Source: Oscillospiraceae bacterium (GTDB lineage Bacteria; Bacillota; Clostridia; Oscillospirales; SIG627). Taken from it: a DNA stretch of 61,438 bases. The notes beneath the pieces are model-generated. The model worked only from the letters and a program-made list of their open reading frames with translations, did not search any database and was not told where the DNA came from. Below, one piece after another: positions 1-9,330 of the stretch. The translations under genes and the position numbers were made by a program. Numbering within the stretch: position 1 is the first letter of the stretch; every line of letters begins with the position of its first letter. Location: the NCBI GenBank assembly GCA_015065085.1, contig SVQW01000014.1, positions 1 through 61,438 of the forward strand. Reading direction: 5' to 3'.

Positions 1-130
1 CATAATCATATTCCTTTCGTGTTACAAAATTCCTTGTAAACACAAGCATTTTCGGTACCTTGGGAATATGTTTCGACCGCCTCGGCACTATGCCGTAATA
101 TTAGGTCTGTTATGAACACTCGTACCAGTT

Positions 131-165
131 CGGAGGTTCATAACGAACCTCCGAATTTTCTTTAT
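131..165 (+). terminator. Rho-independent terminator
   Basis: A perfect 9-bp inverted repeat (131-139 with 145-153, loop 140-144) is followed by a T-rich run. It would end transcription entering from left of the window and separates that unit from the EPS operon. Confidence 0.7.
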
Positions 166-215
166 TTTACGGGCTTTTTCGGGCTTTTTGGTGTCTGCAC
201 CGCCGTAACTCAAGT

Positions 216-258
216 AAAGCCTTGACAAATCAATTTCAAGGCTTTCTTTTTGTGTTTT
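216..258 (+). terminator. Second terminator before the EPS operon
   Basis: A 10-bp inverted repeat (216-225 with 236-245) is followed by a T-rich tract. It lies just after the first terminator, so transcription from the left is doubly insulated. The rest of 1-346 holds no convincing gene. A short palindrome at 83-95 and a reverse-strand ATG with a GAAAGG-like site at the very edge (3-1) hint that a minus-strand gene may begin just outside the window. Confidence 0.65.
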
Positions 259-346
259 TTGCTTTTCTGTATATCATCCGTCTCCAACCTTTTTCTGCTA
301 TCAAAGTTACATAATCGGGTATCGCATTTTGCTTTGCAATCAAGGC

Positions 347-375
347 TTGATTTTTATGCAAATATGTGTTATACT
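347..375 (+). promoter_or_regulatory. Promoter of the EPS operon
   Basis: A -35 box TTGATT (347-352), a 17-bp spacer and a -10 box TATACT (370-375) preceded by TG (extended -10) form a good vegetative promoter. Transcription would start near 382 and leave a leader of about 210 nt before the first start codon. I see no recognisable riboswitch in that leader. Confidence 0.65.
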
Positions 376-592
376 TATAGTGTATGTTTTTAAAAATATT
401 TCCTTACTGAAATTAACTTTTTATGTCAAAAATCGACAAACGAACCGACTGCTTGTTATTATCTTATTATTATTATATAGAAAAGTCAAACGGAGAATCT
501 GCGATTTTCGGCATACGCAACATGACCGATGATAAAGTGAATGTTAGAGAAACTCTGTGGGAAATTTCCGTAGAGCAACGGAGGAAGTAAAT

Positions 593-973
593 TTGATTCT
601 TCAGCTTATCAGATTTGTAATAGTGGGAGTCATAGCCGCCATTACGGATGTAGGAGTTCTTGTTGTTTTAAAAGAGCTTCTCCGCATGGACGTGCTCATT
701 GCTTCGACAATATCATTTTGCGTTTCTGTTACTGCAAACTATCTTTTGAGTATGACATTCGTCTTTAAAAGCAAGAGTGAAAACAAACTCAGGGAATTTA
801 TTGTATTTGTATTGCTCAGCGTTGGCGGCCTTTGCTTAAATCAGTTTATTTTATGGATTGGTGTAAGATTTACGTCTGTATATTACTTGAAAATAAAGCT
901 TTTCGCAATGATAATTGTTCCGATTTATAATTTTATAACAAGAAAAATATTTCTAGAGTCAAAAGAAAAATGA
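593..973 (+). CDS. GtrA-like membrane protein
   Basis: A 126-residue protein with four predicted membrane helices and the typical opening of the GtrA family (Leu-Ile-Arg-Phe-Val-Ile-Val-Gly-Val). Family members are thought to flip undecaprenyl-linked monosaccharides or partner GtrB glycosyltransferases. I chose the TTG at 593 because GGAGG lies 8 nt upstream and the family homology starts there; an in-frame GTG at 557 would add a 12-residue leader without a ribosome site. It is the first gene of the EPS operon. Its expected partners, GtrB-like (19661) and GtrII-like (3821), sit elsewhere in the same operon, which supports a Gtr-type side-chain system. Confidence 0.8.
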   Translation: MILQLIRFVIVGVIAAITDVGVLVVLKELLRMDVLIASTISFCVSVTANYLLSMTFVFKSKSENKLREFIVFVLLSVGGLCLNQFILWIGVRFTSVYYLKIKLFAMIIVPIYNFITRKIFLESKEK

Positions 974-986
974 GTGTAAAAAAGCC

Positions 987-1529
987 ATGAATAGAGTTTT
1001 TAAAAAGGATCTGTACCGATATTACGGCGAAAGCGGCGAGCCGTTTTTGAAAAAGGTGTTTCGCCCGCTTGAAATAAAGTACATCTCTGTTTTCAGAAAA
1101 GCCAATATGTGCAAATTTCTTCCGTTGAAGCTTTTTTATATGTTAAAGCTTTTACGCCTTTCCGCCAAAACACAAATTCAGATACCCGCAAGAACAACAA
1201 TCGGTGAGGGCTTCTATATCGGGCATCTCGGACGCATTATCATCAATCCCGAGGCAAAGCTCGGCAAAAACATCAATATCAGTACCGGCGTCACGATAGG
1301 CGCGGAAAACCGCGGAAAAAGAAAGGGCTCACCTATTATTTCCGATAATTGCTGGATAGGCACAAATGCGGTTATAGTCGGAAATGTCAAAATCGGCAGC
1401 GATGTTCTTATCGCTCCCCTCGCCTATGTTAATTTCGATGTTCCCGATCACAGCATTGTCATTGGCAATCCCGCCAGAATAATTCCTAAAGAAAATGCCA
1501 CTGCCGATTATATTTGCAATTGTGTATGA
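987..1529 (+). CDS. Hexapeptide-repeat acetyltransferase (CysE-like fold)
   Basis: A 180-residue protein whose C-terminal two thirds (about residues 65-170) show the I-G-x-x-x-x hexapeptide pattern of a left-handed beta-helix, ending in the Gly-Asn-Pro-Ala motif common in sugar and serine O-acetyltransferases. The short N-terminal helical part recalls serine acetyltransferase. In an EPS operon it most likely O-acetylates a sugar or lipid-linked intermediate. A housekeeping serine acetyltransferase role is possible, but no cysteine synthase is nearby. It starts 13 nt after the GtrA-like gene, so the two are co-transcribed. Confidence 0.8.
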   Translation: MNRVFKKDLYRYYGESGEPFLKKVFRPLEIKYISVFRKANMCKFLPLKLFYMLKLLRLSAKTQIQIPARTTIGEGFYIGHLGRIIINPEAKLGKNINISTGVTIGAENRGKRKGSPIISDNCWIGTNAVIVGNVKIGSDVLIAPLAYVNFDVPDHSIVIGNPARIIPKENATADYICNCV

Positions 1530-1581
1530 CAAGCTTTAAAACAATCCCTATTTGATAAATTTCAAGGATGGAAGTGACGTA

Positions 1582-3087
1582 TTGGCCAAAAAGGATTTTA
1601 GAATAAGGAATAATCTGATATCATCGTTCGTATATCAGGTAATTCTGATATCACTGGGTTTTATTTTGCCGAGATTATATCTTGAAAATTTTGGTTCAGA
1701 GGTCAACGGCGTCCTTTCGACAATAAAACAGATTTTTACATATATGTGCCTTTTGGAGGCAGGCGTAGGCCTTGCCACAACTCAGGCACTCTATAAAAGA
1801 ATCGGAGAAAAGGACTTTAACGGTGCAAGTGCGGTTTTGTCCGCTACCAACTCCTATTATACAAAAACAGGAATAGTATATTCAGCCATTGTGCTTGCCA
1901 TCGCCGTTGTGTATGCTTATTTTATACCCACATCCATAAACAGCAATGTTTTGTTCGCTATTATAATTCTGAATGCCCTCCCGTCACTGTTCAGCTATTT
2001 TGTTCAGGCGAAATACAGAATACTGATGGAGGTCGACGGAAGAAAATATGTAATAAACAATTCCGAAACAGTACTTCACCTTGCATCAAACATCGGAAAA
2101 ATACTTGTTCTGTTTTTAACAAACAGCCTTATACTTATCCAGGTTGTATATTGTGTAATCGCTCTTTTACAGCTTGCTTATTTATATTTTTATGCCAGAC
2201 GCAGATATAAATGGCTCGATTTAAACGCCGAACCTGATTTCGAGGCCATTTCGCAGAAAAATTCGGTTCTGGCGCATCAGCTGTCGGGCATGGTATTCAA
2301 CAATACCGATGTAATACTTATTTCCGTTTTTTGCAATTTCAAGGAGGTAAGTATTTATGCTATATATAACATCTTTTTCTCTCAGGTACAAAACTTTATA
2401 ACAAGTTTGGTTTCTTCTTTTACATTTGCTTTAGGTCAGATGTTCCACACAGACAGAGAAAAATTTGACAAAATGCTTAATGTGTATGAAACCTTTTACA
2501 TAATGGCAACTTACTTCATTTATACCCTTATGGCGGTATTTTTGTTGCCTTTGATACAAATATACACCAGCGGAATAAACGATGCTGAATATACAAATGT
2601 TTTTCTTTTGCTGCTTTTTGTAATAATGAATCTTATCGCTAATGGTAAGCTTCCCATCAACGGCATTATTGAGTATTCGGGAGATTTTGAAAAAACTCGC
2701 CACCATGCAATATGGGAGATGATAATAAATCTTACGCTTTCCGTTATCGCAATTATGTATATGGGAATATGCGGAGCGATTGTCGGAACGATTGCAGCAC
2801 TTTTATACCGTGGTATAGTGACAATTTATTATTCAAACAAGAAAATTCTCAAGAGAAGCCAGATGTGTACGTATAAAATCATAATTGCCAATACCGCAGT
2901 CTTCGCTCTGGTCATGGTTGTGTTTTTCGTTGATACATTCAGCAATGTCCCTTTTTTCAAGCTGTTGCTTTACGGGATTATGCACTCGGTGTGGATTGCA
3001 GGATTATACTTACTTGTAAATTTTGCTTTTAACCGAAGTGCTTTCAAAACTATTTTAGAGTTTCGCAGGGGGAAGAAAAATCAATGA
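1582..3087 (+). CDS. Wzx-type polysaccharide flippase
   Basis: A protein of about 501 residues with some 12-14 hydrophobic segments and the N-terminal pattern of the MOP superfamily polysaccharide exporters (Phe-Ile-Leu-Pro-Arg, then Phe-Gly and an early Glu-Ala-Gly). It should flip the lipid-linked repeat unit across the membrane for polymerisation by the Wzy protein at 12598. Start choice is weak: TTG at 1582 has a GGAA-like site nearby, while an upstream TTG at 1552 would add 10 residues. Its last codon overlaps the next ATG (ATGA), so the two genes are translationally coupled. Confidence 0.85.
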   Translation: MAKKDFRIRNNLISSFVYQVILISLGFILPRLYLENFGSEVNGVLSTIKQIFTYMCLLEAGVGLATTQALYKRIGEKDFNGASAVLSATNSYYTKTGIVYSAIVLAIAVVYAYFIPTSINSNVLFAIIILNALPSLFSYFVQAKYRILMEVDGRKYVINNSETVLHLASNIGKILVLFLTNSLILIQVVYCVIALLQLAYLYFYARRRYKWLDLNAEPDFEAISQKNSVLAHQLSGMVFNNTDVILISVFCNFKEVSIYAIYNIFFSQVQNFITSLVSSFTFALGQMFHTDREKFDKMLNVYETFYIMATYFIYTLMAVFLLPLIQIYTSGINDAEYTNVFLLLLFVIMNLIANGKLPINGIIEYSGDFEKTRHHAIWEMIINLTLSVIAIMYMGICGAIVGTIAALLYRGIVTIYYSNKKILKRSQMCTYKIIIANTAVFALVMVVFFVDTFSNVPFFKLLLYGIMHSVWIAGLYLLVNFAFNRSAFKTILEFRRGKKNQ

Positions 3088-3818
3088 GTGTTCCGAAAGT
3101 AATTCACTATTGCTGGTTTGGGAAAGGTAAAATGCCGCCAATTGCCCGAAAATGCATTAAAAGCTGGAAAAAATACTGTCCTCAATACAAAATAGTCTGT
3201 CACAGTGAAGAAAACTTTGATATAACGGAAAACAGATATGCAAAAGAAGCATATGAAGCGGGCAAATGGGCATTTGTAAGCGATTACGTAAGACTTAAGG
3301 TGTTGTATAACGAGGGCGGAGTTTATCTTGATACAGATGTTGAGATCATAAAGCCTATAGATGAACTGATAAAAGAAACAGGGTATATGGGCTTTGATGA
3401 CAACGGCAAAATTTCAACAGGTCTCGGATTTGCTTGTGAAAAAGGAAACAAGCTGGTTGGTGCTTTGCTCGCCGATTATGATGATATATCTTTCATTCGC
3501 CCGGACGGAAGCTATGATATTACACCCTGTCCCGACCGAAACACCGAAGTCATGGTAAAGCTGGGAATGGACCCGAACAATACCGATCAGGTATTTATGG
3601 GGATACATTTGCTCCCGAGAGACTATCTTTGCCCAATCGAGTATTATACAGGGAAAAAAGTAATTACAAAAAACACGTATTCAATTCATCATTTTTGCGC
3701 CTCCTGGATTTCCAAAAGAGCAAAAAGAACACTGTTTGTAAAGCGAATCACGGGAGTAAAGCTATATAATAAACTATATGGAAAATTTCTTCACAAATTA
3801 AAATGGCTGGAGTGGTGA
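3084..3818 (+). CDS. GT32-type glycosyltransferase
   Basis: A 244-residue cytoplasmic enzyme opening with Pro-Lys-Val-Ile-His-Tyr-x-Trp, the signature of capsule glycosyltransferases of the GT32/mannosyltransferase OCH1 type. The Ser-Asp-Tyr-Val-Arg block (66-70) and the metal-binding Asp-x-Asp (D83, D85) are intact. It would transfer one sugar of the EPS repeat from a nucleotide donor. The start overlaps the flippase stop by 4 nt. Confidence 0.85.
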   Translation: MSVPKVIHYCWFGKGKMPPIARKCIKSWKKYCPQYKIVCHSEENFDITENRYAKEAYEAGKWAFVSDYVRLKVLYNEGGVYLDTDVEIIKPIDELIKETGYMGFDDNGKISTGLGFACEKGNKLVGALLADYDDISFIRPDGSYDITPCPDRNTEVMVKLGMDPNNTDQVFMGIHLLPRDYLCPIEYYTGKKVITKNTYSIHHFCASWISKRAKRTLFVKRITGVKLYNKLYGKFLHKLKWLEW

Positions 3819-3820
3819 TT

Positions 3821-5371
3821 TTGCCTGAAAAAGTATTGAAAAAGCTTAATGCGCGTATTTCGCCCCACTTGAAGGTTTGTTTTTTTTCAGCTCTTTTGGT
3901 CGGGTTAGCCGCACATTTATACAAAATAACAAACTGGCTTCCCAATTGGGATTCGTTGGTTTTCAGATATGATGCACAGAATATGCTTGCTCTCGGCAGA
4001 TGGTTTCTCCCTGTCGCATGCTCCTTCAGCTCGTTTTACGATTTGCCGTTTTTAAACGGCATGGCAGCAATCATATTTCACGCGCTCGGCGCAGTATTCA
4101 TTTGCAAGACGCTGAACGTAAAGAAGAAAATCACATCTGCCTTGATTGGTGCGTTTATCGTTTCGTTTACTTCGGTCACTTCGGTTATGATGTATAACTA
4201 CGTGGCAGACGGATACAGTATAGCGTTTTTCCTTTCGACCTTAGCCGCGTTTTATATGACAAAAGAAAAACCCAACTATCTTATCTCTACGGCACTTATC
4301 GTTTTATCCTCCGGCATCTATCAGGCATATATCACTGTTACAATAATGCTTATATTGCTCCATCTGACGGATGAAATAATTTTTAATAATTCATCTTTTA
4401 AGGTGATTTTAAAAAAATCCGTATGCATGCTGCTGTCGGGAGTTACGGGCGTGGCATTGTACGGCGTTATACTCAAAGTGCTTCTCGGTATTTTTTCTGT
4501 ACAATTACTGGATTATCAGGGAGCAAGTGCCGCAGCGTCATTATCAAGCCTTGATTTAGCCGCATTCCTTTATAATATCAAGAAAACATTTATTGATTTT
4601 TTCTTTGATTTTTCTGACGGTATAAGTATATATGTTGTACTGAACATCTTTGTTTTGGTTTTTACTGTCCTGTATTATCTGAAATGCATAATAAAAAACA
4701 AAATCTATAAGAGCCCGGCAAAAATACTTATGATTGCGGTATTAGGCATTCTGCTTGTTCCGGCTTCCGGAGCGCTTGCGTTTATAAATCCGAATGTTGA
4801 CTATCATAATCTGATGCTGATGGGCTATTCCGTATTCTACTTGTTTTTCATTCCGGTTTACGAAAGAGGTTCGGAAGCAACAAAAAAGCGTACTGCGATA
4901 AAATGCTGGACGGTGCTTACGGCAGCTGTTATAATAATCATGAATCAAGTGGTTATATCAAATGTAAGCTACCATAAAGCACAGATGGCATACGAAAAGT
5001 CCTATGGGGTGCTTATACGTATAGCCGACCGCATAGAACAAACTCCGAACTCGGAGAATTGTGATAAAATTCTTGTAATAGGTGCTCTCGACGACAGTGA
5101 AGCTTACAGTGTTAAGCTTCCCCCGGAGATTACAGGAATAACGGACGGATATATACTTCGCGCGGACGATGAAACAGTCAGTCAAAGCGTGCTTTGCAGT
5201 GCTCTCAACGATTATTGCGGCACGGATTACAGATTTGTAAGCGGACAAGAAAAGCAAGCTCTCGCACAAAGAGAAGACATAAAGGCCATGGAAAGATGGC
5301 CATCGCCGTATTGCGTGACAGTAGCAGATGACACGTTGATTATCAAGCTCGGTACAGAGGGTGAAAACTAA
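3821..5371 (+). CDS. GtrII-like membrane glucosyltransferase
   Basis: A 516-residue protein with about ten membrane segments and a C-terminal extracytoplasmic tail. The early Asn-Trp-Asp and the membrane topology match the 'glucosyltransferase domain' (GtrII) family, which moves a sugar from undecaprenyl phosphate onto a polysaccharide outside the membrane. TTG at 3821 is preferred because GGAG lies 8 nt upstream; the ATG at 3803 has no ribosome site and would overlap the previous gene. With the GtrA-like (593) and GtrB-like (19661) proteins it completes a three-part side-chain addition set. Confidence 0.75.
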   Translation: MPEKVLKKLNARISPHLKVCFFSALLVGLAAHLYKITNWLPNWDSLVFRYDAQNMLALGRWFLPVACSFSSFYDLPFLNGMAAIIFHALGAVFICKTLNVKKKITSALIGAFIVSFTSVTSVMMYNYVADGYSIAFFLSTLAAFYMTKEKPNYLISTALIVLSSGIYQAYITVTIMLILLHLTDEIIFNNSSFKVILKKSVCMLLSGVTGVALYGVILKVLLGIFSVQLLDYQGASAAASLSSLDLAAFLYNIKKTFIDFFFDFSDGISIYVVLNIFVLVFTVLYYLKCIIKNKIYKSPAKILMIAVLGILLVPASGALAFINPNVDYHNLMLMGYSVFYLFFIPVYERGSEATKKRTAIKCWTVLTAAVIIIMNQVVISNVSYHKAQMAYEKSYGVLIRIADRIEQTPNSENCDKILVIGALDDSEAYSVKLPPEITGITDGYILRADDETVSQSVLCSALNDYCGTDYRFVSGQEKQALAQREDIKAMERWPSPYCVTVADDTLIIKLGTEGEN

Positions 5372-6253
5372 ATGATATATATTTCTGCGGACGATTACGG
5401 ATTGTGTGACAGTGCATCGGCTCATATACAAGCATGCATCGACGAAGGAGCAATCAACAAGGTCAGTGTTTTTCCCAATATTGACAGGATTGATTTGCAA
5501 AAGCTTTCGGAAAACAAAGACATACGTCTTTCTCTTCATTTGAATCTTGTTGAAGGAAGATGTATGGCACAAGCACATGAATTGGGCTTAATAGCAGATA
5601 TGCACGGCAATTTGAAGCATACCTTTTTCGGGTTATTCAAATTAGGTATATTTCAAAAAAAGGAGCTTGAGCATCAGCTTTACAAGGAAATAAAAGCCCA
5701 GGTTTTATTTTGGAAAAGCATCTTGCCTCAGAATACGCCTTTTTGCATCGACAGCCATCAGCATACGCATATGATTCCGGCGGTATTCCGCGCTTTAATC
5801 AAGGTTTTGAGGGATGAAAAAATCGATTTGCAATACATGAGAATTCCTGCCGAACCGATATTGCCTTATATACAAACACCATCGCTTTACTTTACATACA
5901 AACCCATAAACATTATAAAGCAATGGCTTCTTAAATTTCTGTGGCTGCTAAACAGACAACATCTTAAGGAATACAATGTACCCACATCATATTTTTTCGG
6001 AATCCTTTTTTCCGGTAAAATGGATGAAAAGAGAGTCAGTAAAGTTTTACCGAAATTTAAAAAGCTTGCGGAAAAAAATGGTATGGATACAGAAGTTTTA
6101 TTCCACCCGGGTTATACAGACACAGGTGGATGCGACACAGAAAACAAAAACATTGTTTTTAAAGAATTTTATTTATCATCAAACAGAAAAGCAGAATTTG
6201 ATTCTGTAATGAAAATATCAGAAAGAAGTGTGCAGAAAAATGCCTTACATTGA
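5372..6253 (+). CDS. YdjC/ChbG-family carbohydrate deacetylase
   Basis: A 293-residue enzyme with the family's metal and catalytic motifs in order: Ala-Asp-Asp-Tyr-Gly near the N-terminus (D7, D8), His-Leu-Asn-Leu (H56), Asp-Ser-His-Gln-His-Thr-His (127-133) and His-Pro-Gly (245-247). Characterised members remove N-acetyl groups from small acetylated saccharides. Here it probably deacetylates a lipid-linked sugar or EPS intermediate, opposing the acetyltransferase at 987, though the substrate is inference. Its ATG immediately follows the preceding stop codon. Confidence 0.85.
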   Translation: MIYISADDYGLCDSASAHIQACIDEGAINKVSVFPNIDRIDLQKLSENKDIRLSLHLNLVEGRCMAQAHELGLIADMHGNLKHTFFGLFKLGIFQKKELEHQLYKEIKAQVLFWKSILPQNTPFCIDSHQHTHMIPAVFRALIKVLRDEKIDLQYMRIPAEPILPYIQTPSLYFTYKPINIIKQWLLKFLWLLNRQHLKEYNVPTSYFFGILFSGKMDEKRVSKVLPKFKKLAEKNGMDTEVLFHPGYTDTGGCDTENKNIVFKEFYLSSNRKAEFDSVMKISERSVQKNALH

Positions 6254-6920
6254 TCAGGACAAGGTAGACGAAAAAACAAGAAAAAAACTAGAAATGATCA
6301 TTGAAAAATCATATTCCTCATTCTGGCGGCAAAAAAGAATTTTTGATATCTTTTTTGCTACGCTGATTTTGTTGTTTTTCCTTCCGTTAATGTTCATAAT
6401 TGCAATTGTTATCGTAATTGACGATCCGAGTGCGGGACCTTTTTACAAGCAGATACGTGTAGGACGGCACGGAAAAGAGTTCTACATGTATAAGTTCAGA
6501 ACCATGCGTGCAAACGCCGATAAGATGATTGACGAACTGGCAAAGCTGAACGAAATGGACGGCCCTGTATTCAAAATAAAAGACGATCCCCGTATAACAA
6601 GAGTGGGAAAAATTTTAAGAAAGCTTTCTCTTGATGAGCTCATGCAGTTTTTCAATGTTTTGAAGGGCGATATGACCTTAGTAGGCCCGAGGCCGCCGCT
6701 TCCCAGAGAGGTTGAATTCTACACCGATTACCAGAGACTCAGACTTCTTGTTACTCCGGGCCTTACCTGCACATGGCAGATTTCCAAAAACAGAAACGAC
6801 ATTCCGTTTGAGCAGTGGGTTGAAATGGACATTGAATACATACAGACAAGAACATATCTCAATGACTTAAAAATCATGCTCAAAACACCGATAGTCATGC
6901 TTACGGCTACCGGACGATAA
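6240..6920 (+). CDS. EPS-initiating phosphoglycosyl transferase
   Basis: A 226-residue monotopic enzyme of the WcaJ/PglC superfamily: one re-entrant hydrophobic helix (about 37-60), the Lys-Phe-Arg-Thr-Met block and the catalytic Asp-Glu dyad in Ser-Leu-Asp-Glu-Leu (D132, E133), followed by Val-Gly-Pro-Arg-Pro. It transfers a sugar phosphate to undecaprenyl phosphate and so commits precursor to this EPS. The length matches short PGTs without the extra N-terminal domain of WbaP. It overlaps the deacetylase; GTG at 6228 is an alternative start. Confidence 0.9.
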   Translation: MPYIDQDKVDEKTRKKLEMIIEKSYSSFWRQKRIFDIFFATLILLFFLPLMFIIAIVIVIDDPSAGPFYKQIRVGRHGKEFYMYKFRTMRANADKMIDELAKLNEMDGPVFKIKDDPRITRVGKILRKLSLDELMQFFNVLKGDMTLVGPRPPLPREVEFYTDYQRLRLLVTPGLTCTWQISKNRNDIPFEQWVEMDIEYIQTRTYLNDLKIMLKTPIVMLTATGR

Positions 6921-6940
6921 ATCAAATTCGGGGTGAAAAA

Positions 6941-8065
6941 ATGAAAGTTGCTATGATTGGGCACAAGGTTGTTCCGTCAAGACGCGGCGGAATAGAAAAT
7001 GTTCTCACAACGCTGTGTCCTATACTTGCGGACATGGGACTGCAGGTCACATGTTACAACCGCTCTTCGGATAAAGTTGAAAACGAATACATCGGCACCG
7101 TTCAAAACAATGTGTACAAGGGTGTAAGAATCAAAAATGCCCCTACTCTTAATGTGCGCGGCTTCGCCGCGATGATAGCATCGTTCACTGCAGCAACGGC
7201 GGCATCTTTTTGCGATTATGACGTTATTCATTTTCACGCTGAGGGACCTTGCGCGGCACTTTGGATTCCGAAACTCTTCGGCAAAAAATGTGTCGCAACT
7301 GTTCATGGTCTGGATTGGCAGAGAGAAAAATGGGGCAAAGGCTTTGCGTCAAAATACATTAAATTCGGTGAAAAAATTCTTGCCAAATATGCGGACGAGG
7401 TTATCGTTCTGAGTCAGGCGGCTTACGATTATTTTAAAGAAACCTACGGACGTGAGACCACAATTATTCATAACGGAATAAGCCGTCCGAAAAGAAAGGA
7501 CGCCGAAATCATTACGGAAAAATACGGGCTGAAAAAGGACGAATATATATCTGTTGTCTCAAGATTGACCGCAGAAAAAGGAATCCATTATCTTATTGAT
7601 GCGTACGGAAAAATCAATACAGACAAAAAGCTCGTTATAGCCGGAGATACCAGTGATACAGATGATTATGTGAGCATGCTGAAAGAAAAAGCGGCAAGAA
7701 ATCCCAATATTATATTTACCGGTTTTATTTCAGGCGATACTCTGTGCGAAATATATTCAAATTCTTATATAAACGTGTTGCCGTCCGACCTGGAGGGAAT
7801 GTCTTTATGTCTTTTGGAATCGCTCGCGTATAAAAATGCCCTTCTTTGTTCGGATATTCCCGAGAACACATCGGTTGCCGAGAACAAAGCGCTCTACTTC
7901 AAGAAAGGCAATGTTGAAGATTTGGCTGAAAAGCTCGAAGAATTGTGCAACAACAGCGCTCTTGTGGAAGAGCTACGTGACGGTGCAGATGAATTTATTT
8001 TAAACAAATACAGCTGGCAGGATGTCGCAAAATTAACCTGTGAGCTCTATCAAAAACAAAAGTAA
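6941..8065 (+). CDS. GT4-family glycosyltransferase
   Basis: A 374-residue GT-B fold enzyme. The N-terminal half has the Arg-Arg-Gly-Gly-Ile-Glu glycine loop typical of enzymes that carry the DUF1972 variant of the acceptor domain; the C-terminal half has Ser-Arg-Leu-x-x-Glu-Lys-Gly and the Glu-Gly-Met-Ser-x-x-Leu-Leu-Glu donor-site motif (E-x7-E). It adds a sugar to the growing repeat on the cytoplasmic side. GGGGTG lies upstream of the ATG. Confidence 0.85.
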   Translation: MKVAMIGHKVVPSRRGGIENVLTTLCPILADMGLQVTCYNRSSDKVENEYIGTVQNNVYKGVRIKNAPTLNVRGFAAMIASFTAATAASFCDYDVIHFHAEGPCAALWIPKLFGKKCVATVHGLDWQREKWGKGFASKYIKFGEKILAKYADEVIVLSQAAYDYFKETYGRETTIIHNGISRPKRKDAEIITEKYGLKKDEYISVVSRLTAEKGIHYLIDAYGKINTDKKLVIAGDTSDTDDYVSMLKEKAARNPNIIFTGFISGDTLCEIYSNSYINVLPSDLEGMSLCLLESLAYKNALLCSDIPENTSVAENKALYFKKGNVEDLAEKLEELCNNSALVEELRDGADEFILNKYSWQDVAKLTCELYQKQK

Positions 8066-8077
8066 GGGTTATTTGAT

Positions 8078-9310
8078 ATGGATGATATGAAAAGCTTTGA
8101 TAAAACAGAACAATACCGAAAAAAAATTATGGATTTTTTCAAAGAATCGGTAACAGATGAGTTTTATGACCTGTGGGCAGATACTTTTGAAATCGAAACC
8201 ATAGATGAAAAAGAAGTCTTGATTACATATCACGGTTCTGAGGATATTAAAAAATTCAAAAAAGAGTGTAACAGAATACTTACCTCATGTATTTATTCGG
8301 TAATCGGAACAGGAAAGAAAATCAGAATATCCAAAAAAAGCAATTTTAACAATCTAAGTCCCAAAACAAAAAAGAACATTAAGGCTTTCAAGTTTTTTGT
8401 TATAGGCATGATATTTGTTTGCATTGCAACAGCCGTAATTATTGTACTTTGCAGTTATATCGGCAACAGAAATTTCAGAGAAACCTTTTACAGCACAAAC
8501 AGTATCAAGGTCGATAGTTGCGTGAGGGTAATTCAGTTATCAGATTTACACAGCTCATCTTACGGAAAAAACAACAAAAAGCTTTTGGAACGCATTGAGG
8601 CATTAGAGCCGGATATTATAATCTGTACGGGCGACATTGTAAATTCAGCCAAGGACGATGCGGAGTACGCAGTTTATTTGGCGAGAGAGCTTTCAAAGAT
8701 AGCTCCCTCCTATTACGTGTACGGAAACAATGAGGTGGAAAGTATATATAACTTCCCGCTCAATGAAAAAGAGCTTGACGAAACATTCGGATTCAACAAA
8801 AACACCCGCGATGAAAACGCATTGTCAAAGCTTGAAGATCCTTTTGAGGAAGAATTGGAAAATGCGGGAATCAATGTGCTTAAAAATGAAAAAGATACGA
8901 TAACCGTAAAAACCATGACTATTGATATATACGGCGTTTTAACGTCAAACCCCTCCTCATTCTGGTCTTATTCCGGAACCGCATTCAGTAATTATATTTA
9001 TGAAAATGCAGACAACTTTAAAATCACAGCGGTTCACGAGCCATTTATTTTTGAGGAATTTGCTCCCGAATTCTGGGGCGATTTAATGGTTTGCGGTCAC
9101 ACTCACGGCGGGGTTATCCGTGTTCCCGTTCTCGGACCTTTGTTTACAACCGAGGGCGGATTATTCCCCGAGAGAAACGGTGACTTTGTTTACGGAAGAT
9201 ACGATGCCGCCGGAAAACCTTTAATAGTAAGCTCGGGACTTGAGAATTCAAGTATATTTCGCATAAACAATCAGCCCGAGTTGGTTATTATCGATATTAA
9301 CAAATTTTAG
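8078..9310 (+). CDS. Membrane metallophosphoesterase with a DnaA-N-like N-terminal domain
   Basis: A 410-residue protein in three parts. Residues about 10-90 resemble DnaA domain I: a helix, a Phe-x-x-x-Trp turn, beta strands, then a helix and a final strand. Residues 103-127 are one membrane helix. Residues about 150-410 are a YkuE/YaeI-type calcineurin-like phosphoesterase with Asp-x-His (D156, H158), Gly-Asp-Ile (D186), Gly-Asn-Asn-Glu (216-219), Val-His-Glu-Pro (H320) and Gly-His-Thr-His-Gly (340-344). The topology puts the catalytic domain outside the cell, where it could act on lipid-linked phosphates. The DnaA-N likeness is by eye. It lies just before the two co-polymerase genes. Confidence 0.75.
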   Translation: MDDMKSFDKTEQYRKKIMDFFKESVTDEFYDLWADTFEIETIDEKEVLITYHGSEDIKKFKKECNRILTSCIYSVIGTGKKIRISKKSNFNNLSPKTKKNIKAFKFFVIGMIFVCIATAVIIVLCSYIGNRNFRETFYSTNSIKVDSCVRVIQLSDLHSSSYGKNNKKLLERIEALEPDIIICTGDIVNSAKDDAEYAVYLARELSKIAPSYYVYGNNEVESIYNFPLNEKELDETFGFNKNTRDENALSKLEDPFEEELENAGINVLKNEKDTITVKTMTIDIYGVLTSNPSSFWSYSGTAFSNYIYENADNFKITAVHEPFIFEEFAPEFWGDLMVCGHTHGGVIRVPVLGPLFTTEGGLFPERNGDFVYGRYDAAGKPLIVSSGLENSSIFRINNQPELVIIDINKF

Positions 9311-9330
9311 CAGCGGGAGGGAGATGAAAT

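Noticed and set aside
1..3. Possible minus-strand start codon at the left edge with a GAAAGG-like site
   Set aside because: No coding sequence lies inside the window, so it cannot be supported as a gene.
329..532. 67-codon open frame before the EPS operon
   Set aside because: It starts upstream of the promoter's start site, lacks a ribosome site and shows no protein-like pattern; the region is better read as promoter and leader.
4958..5578. 206-codon antisense frame across the GtrII-like and YdjC genes
   Set aside because: Both plus-strand genes have clear family motifs across the same bases; the antisense frame has none.
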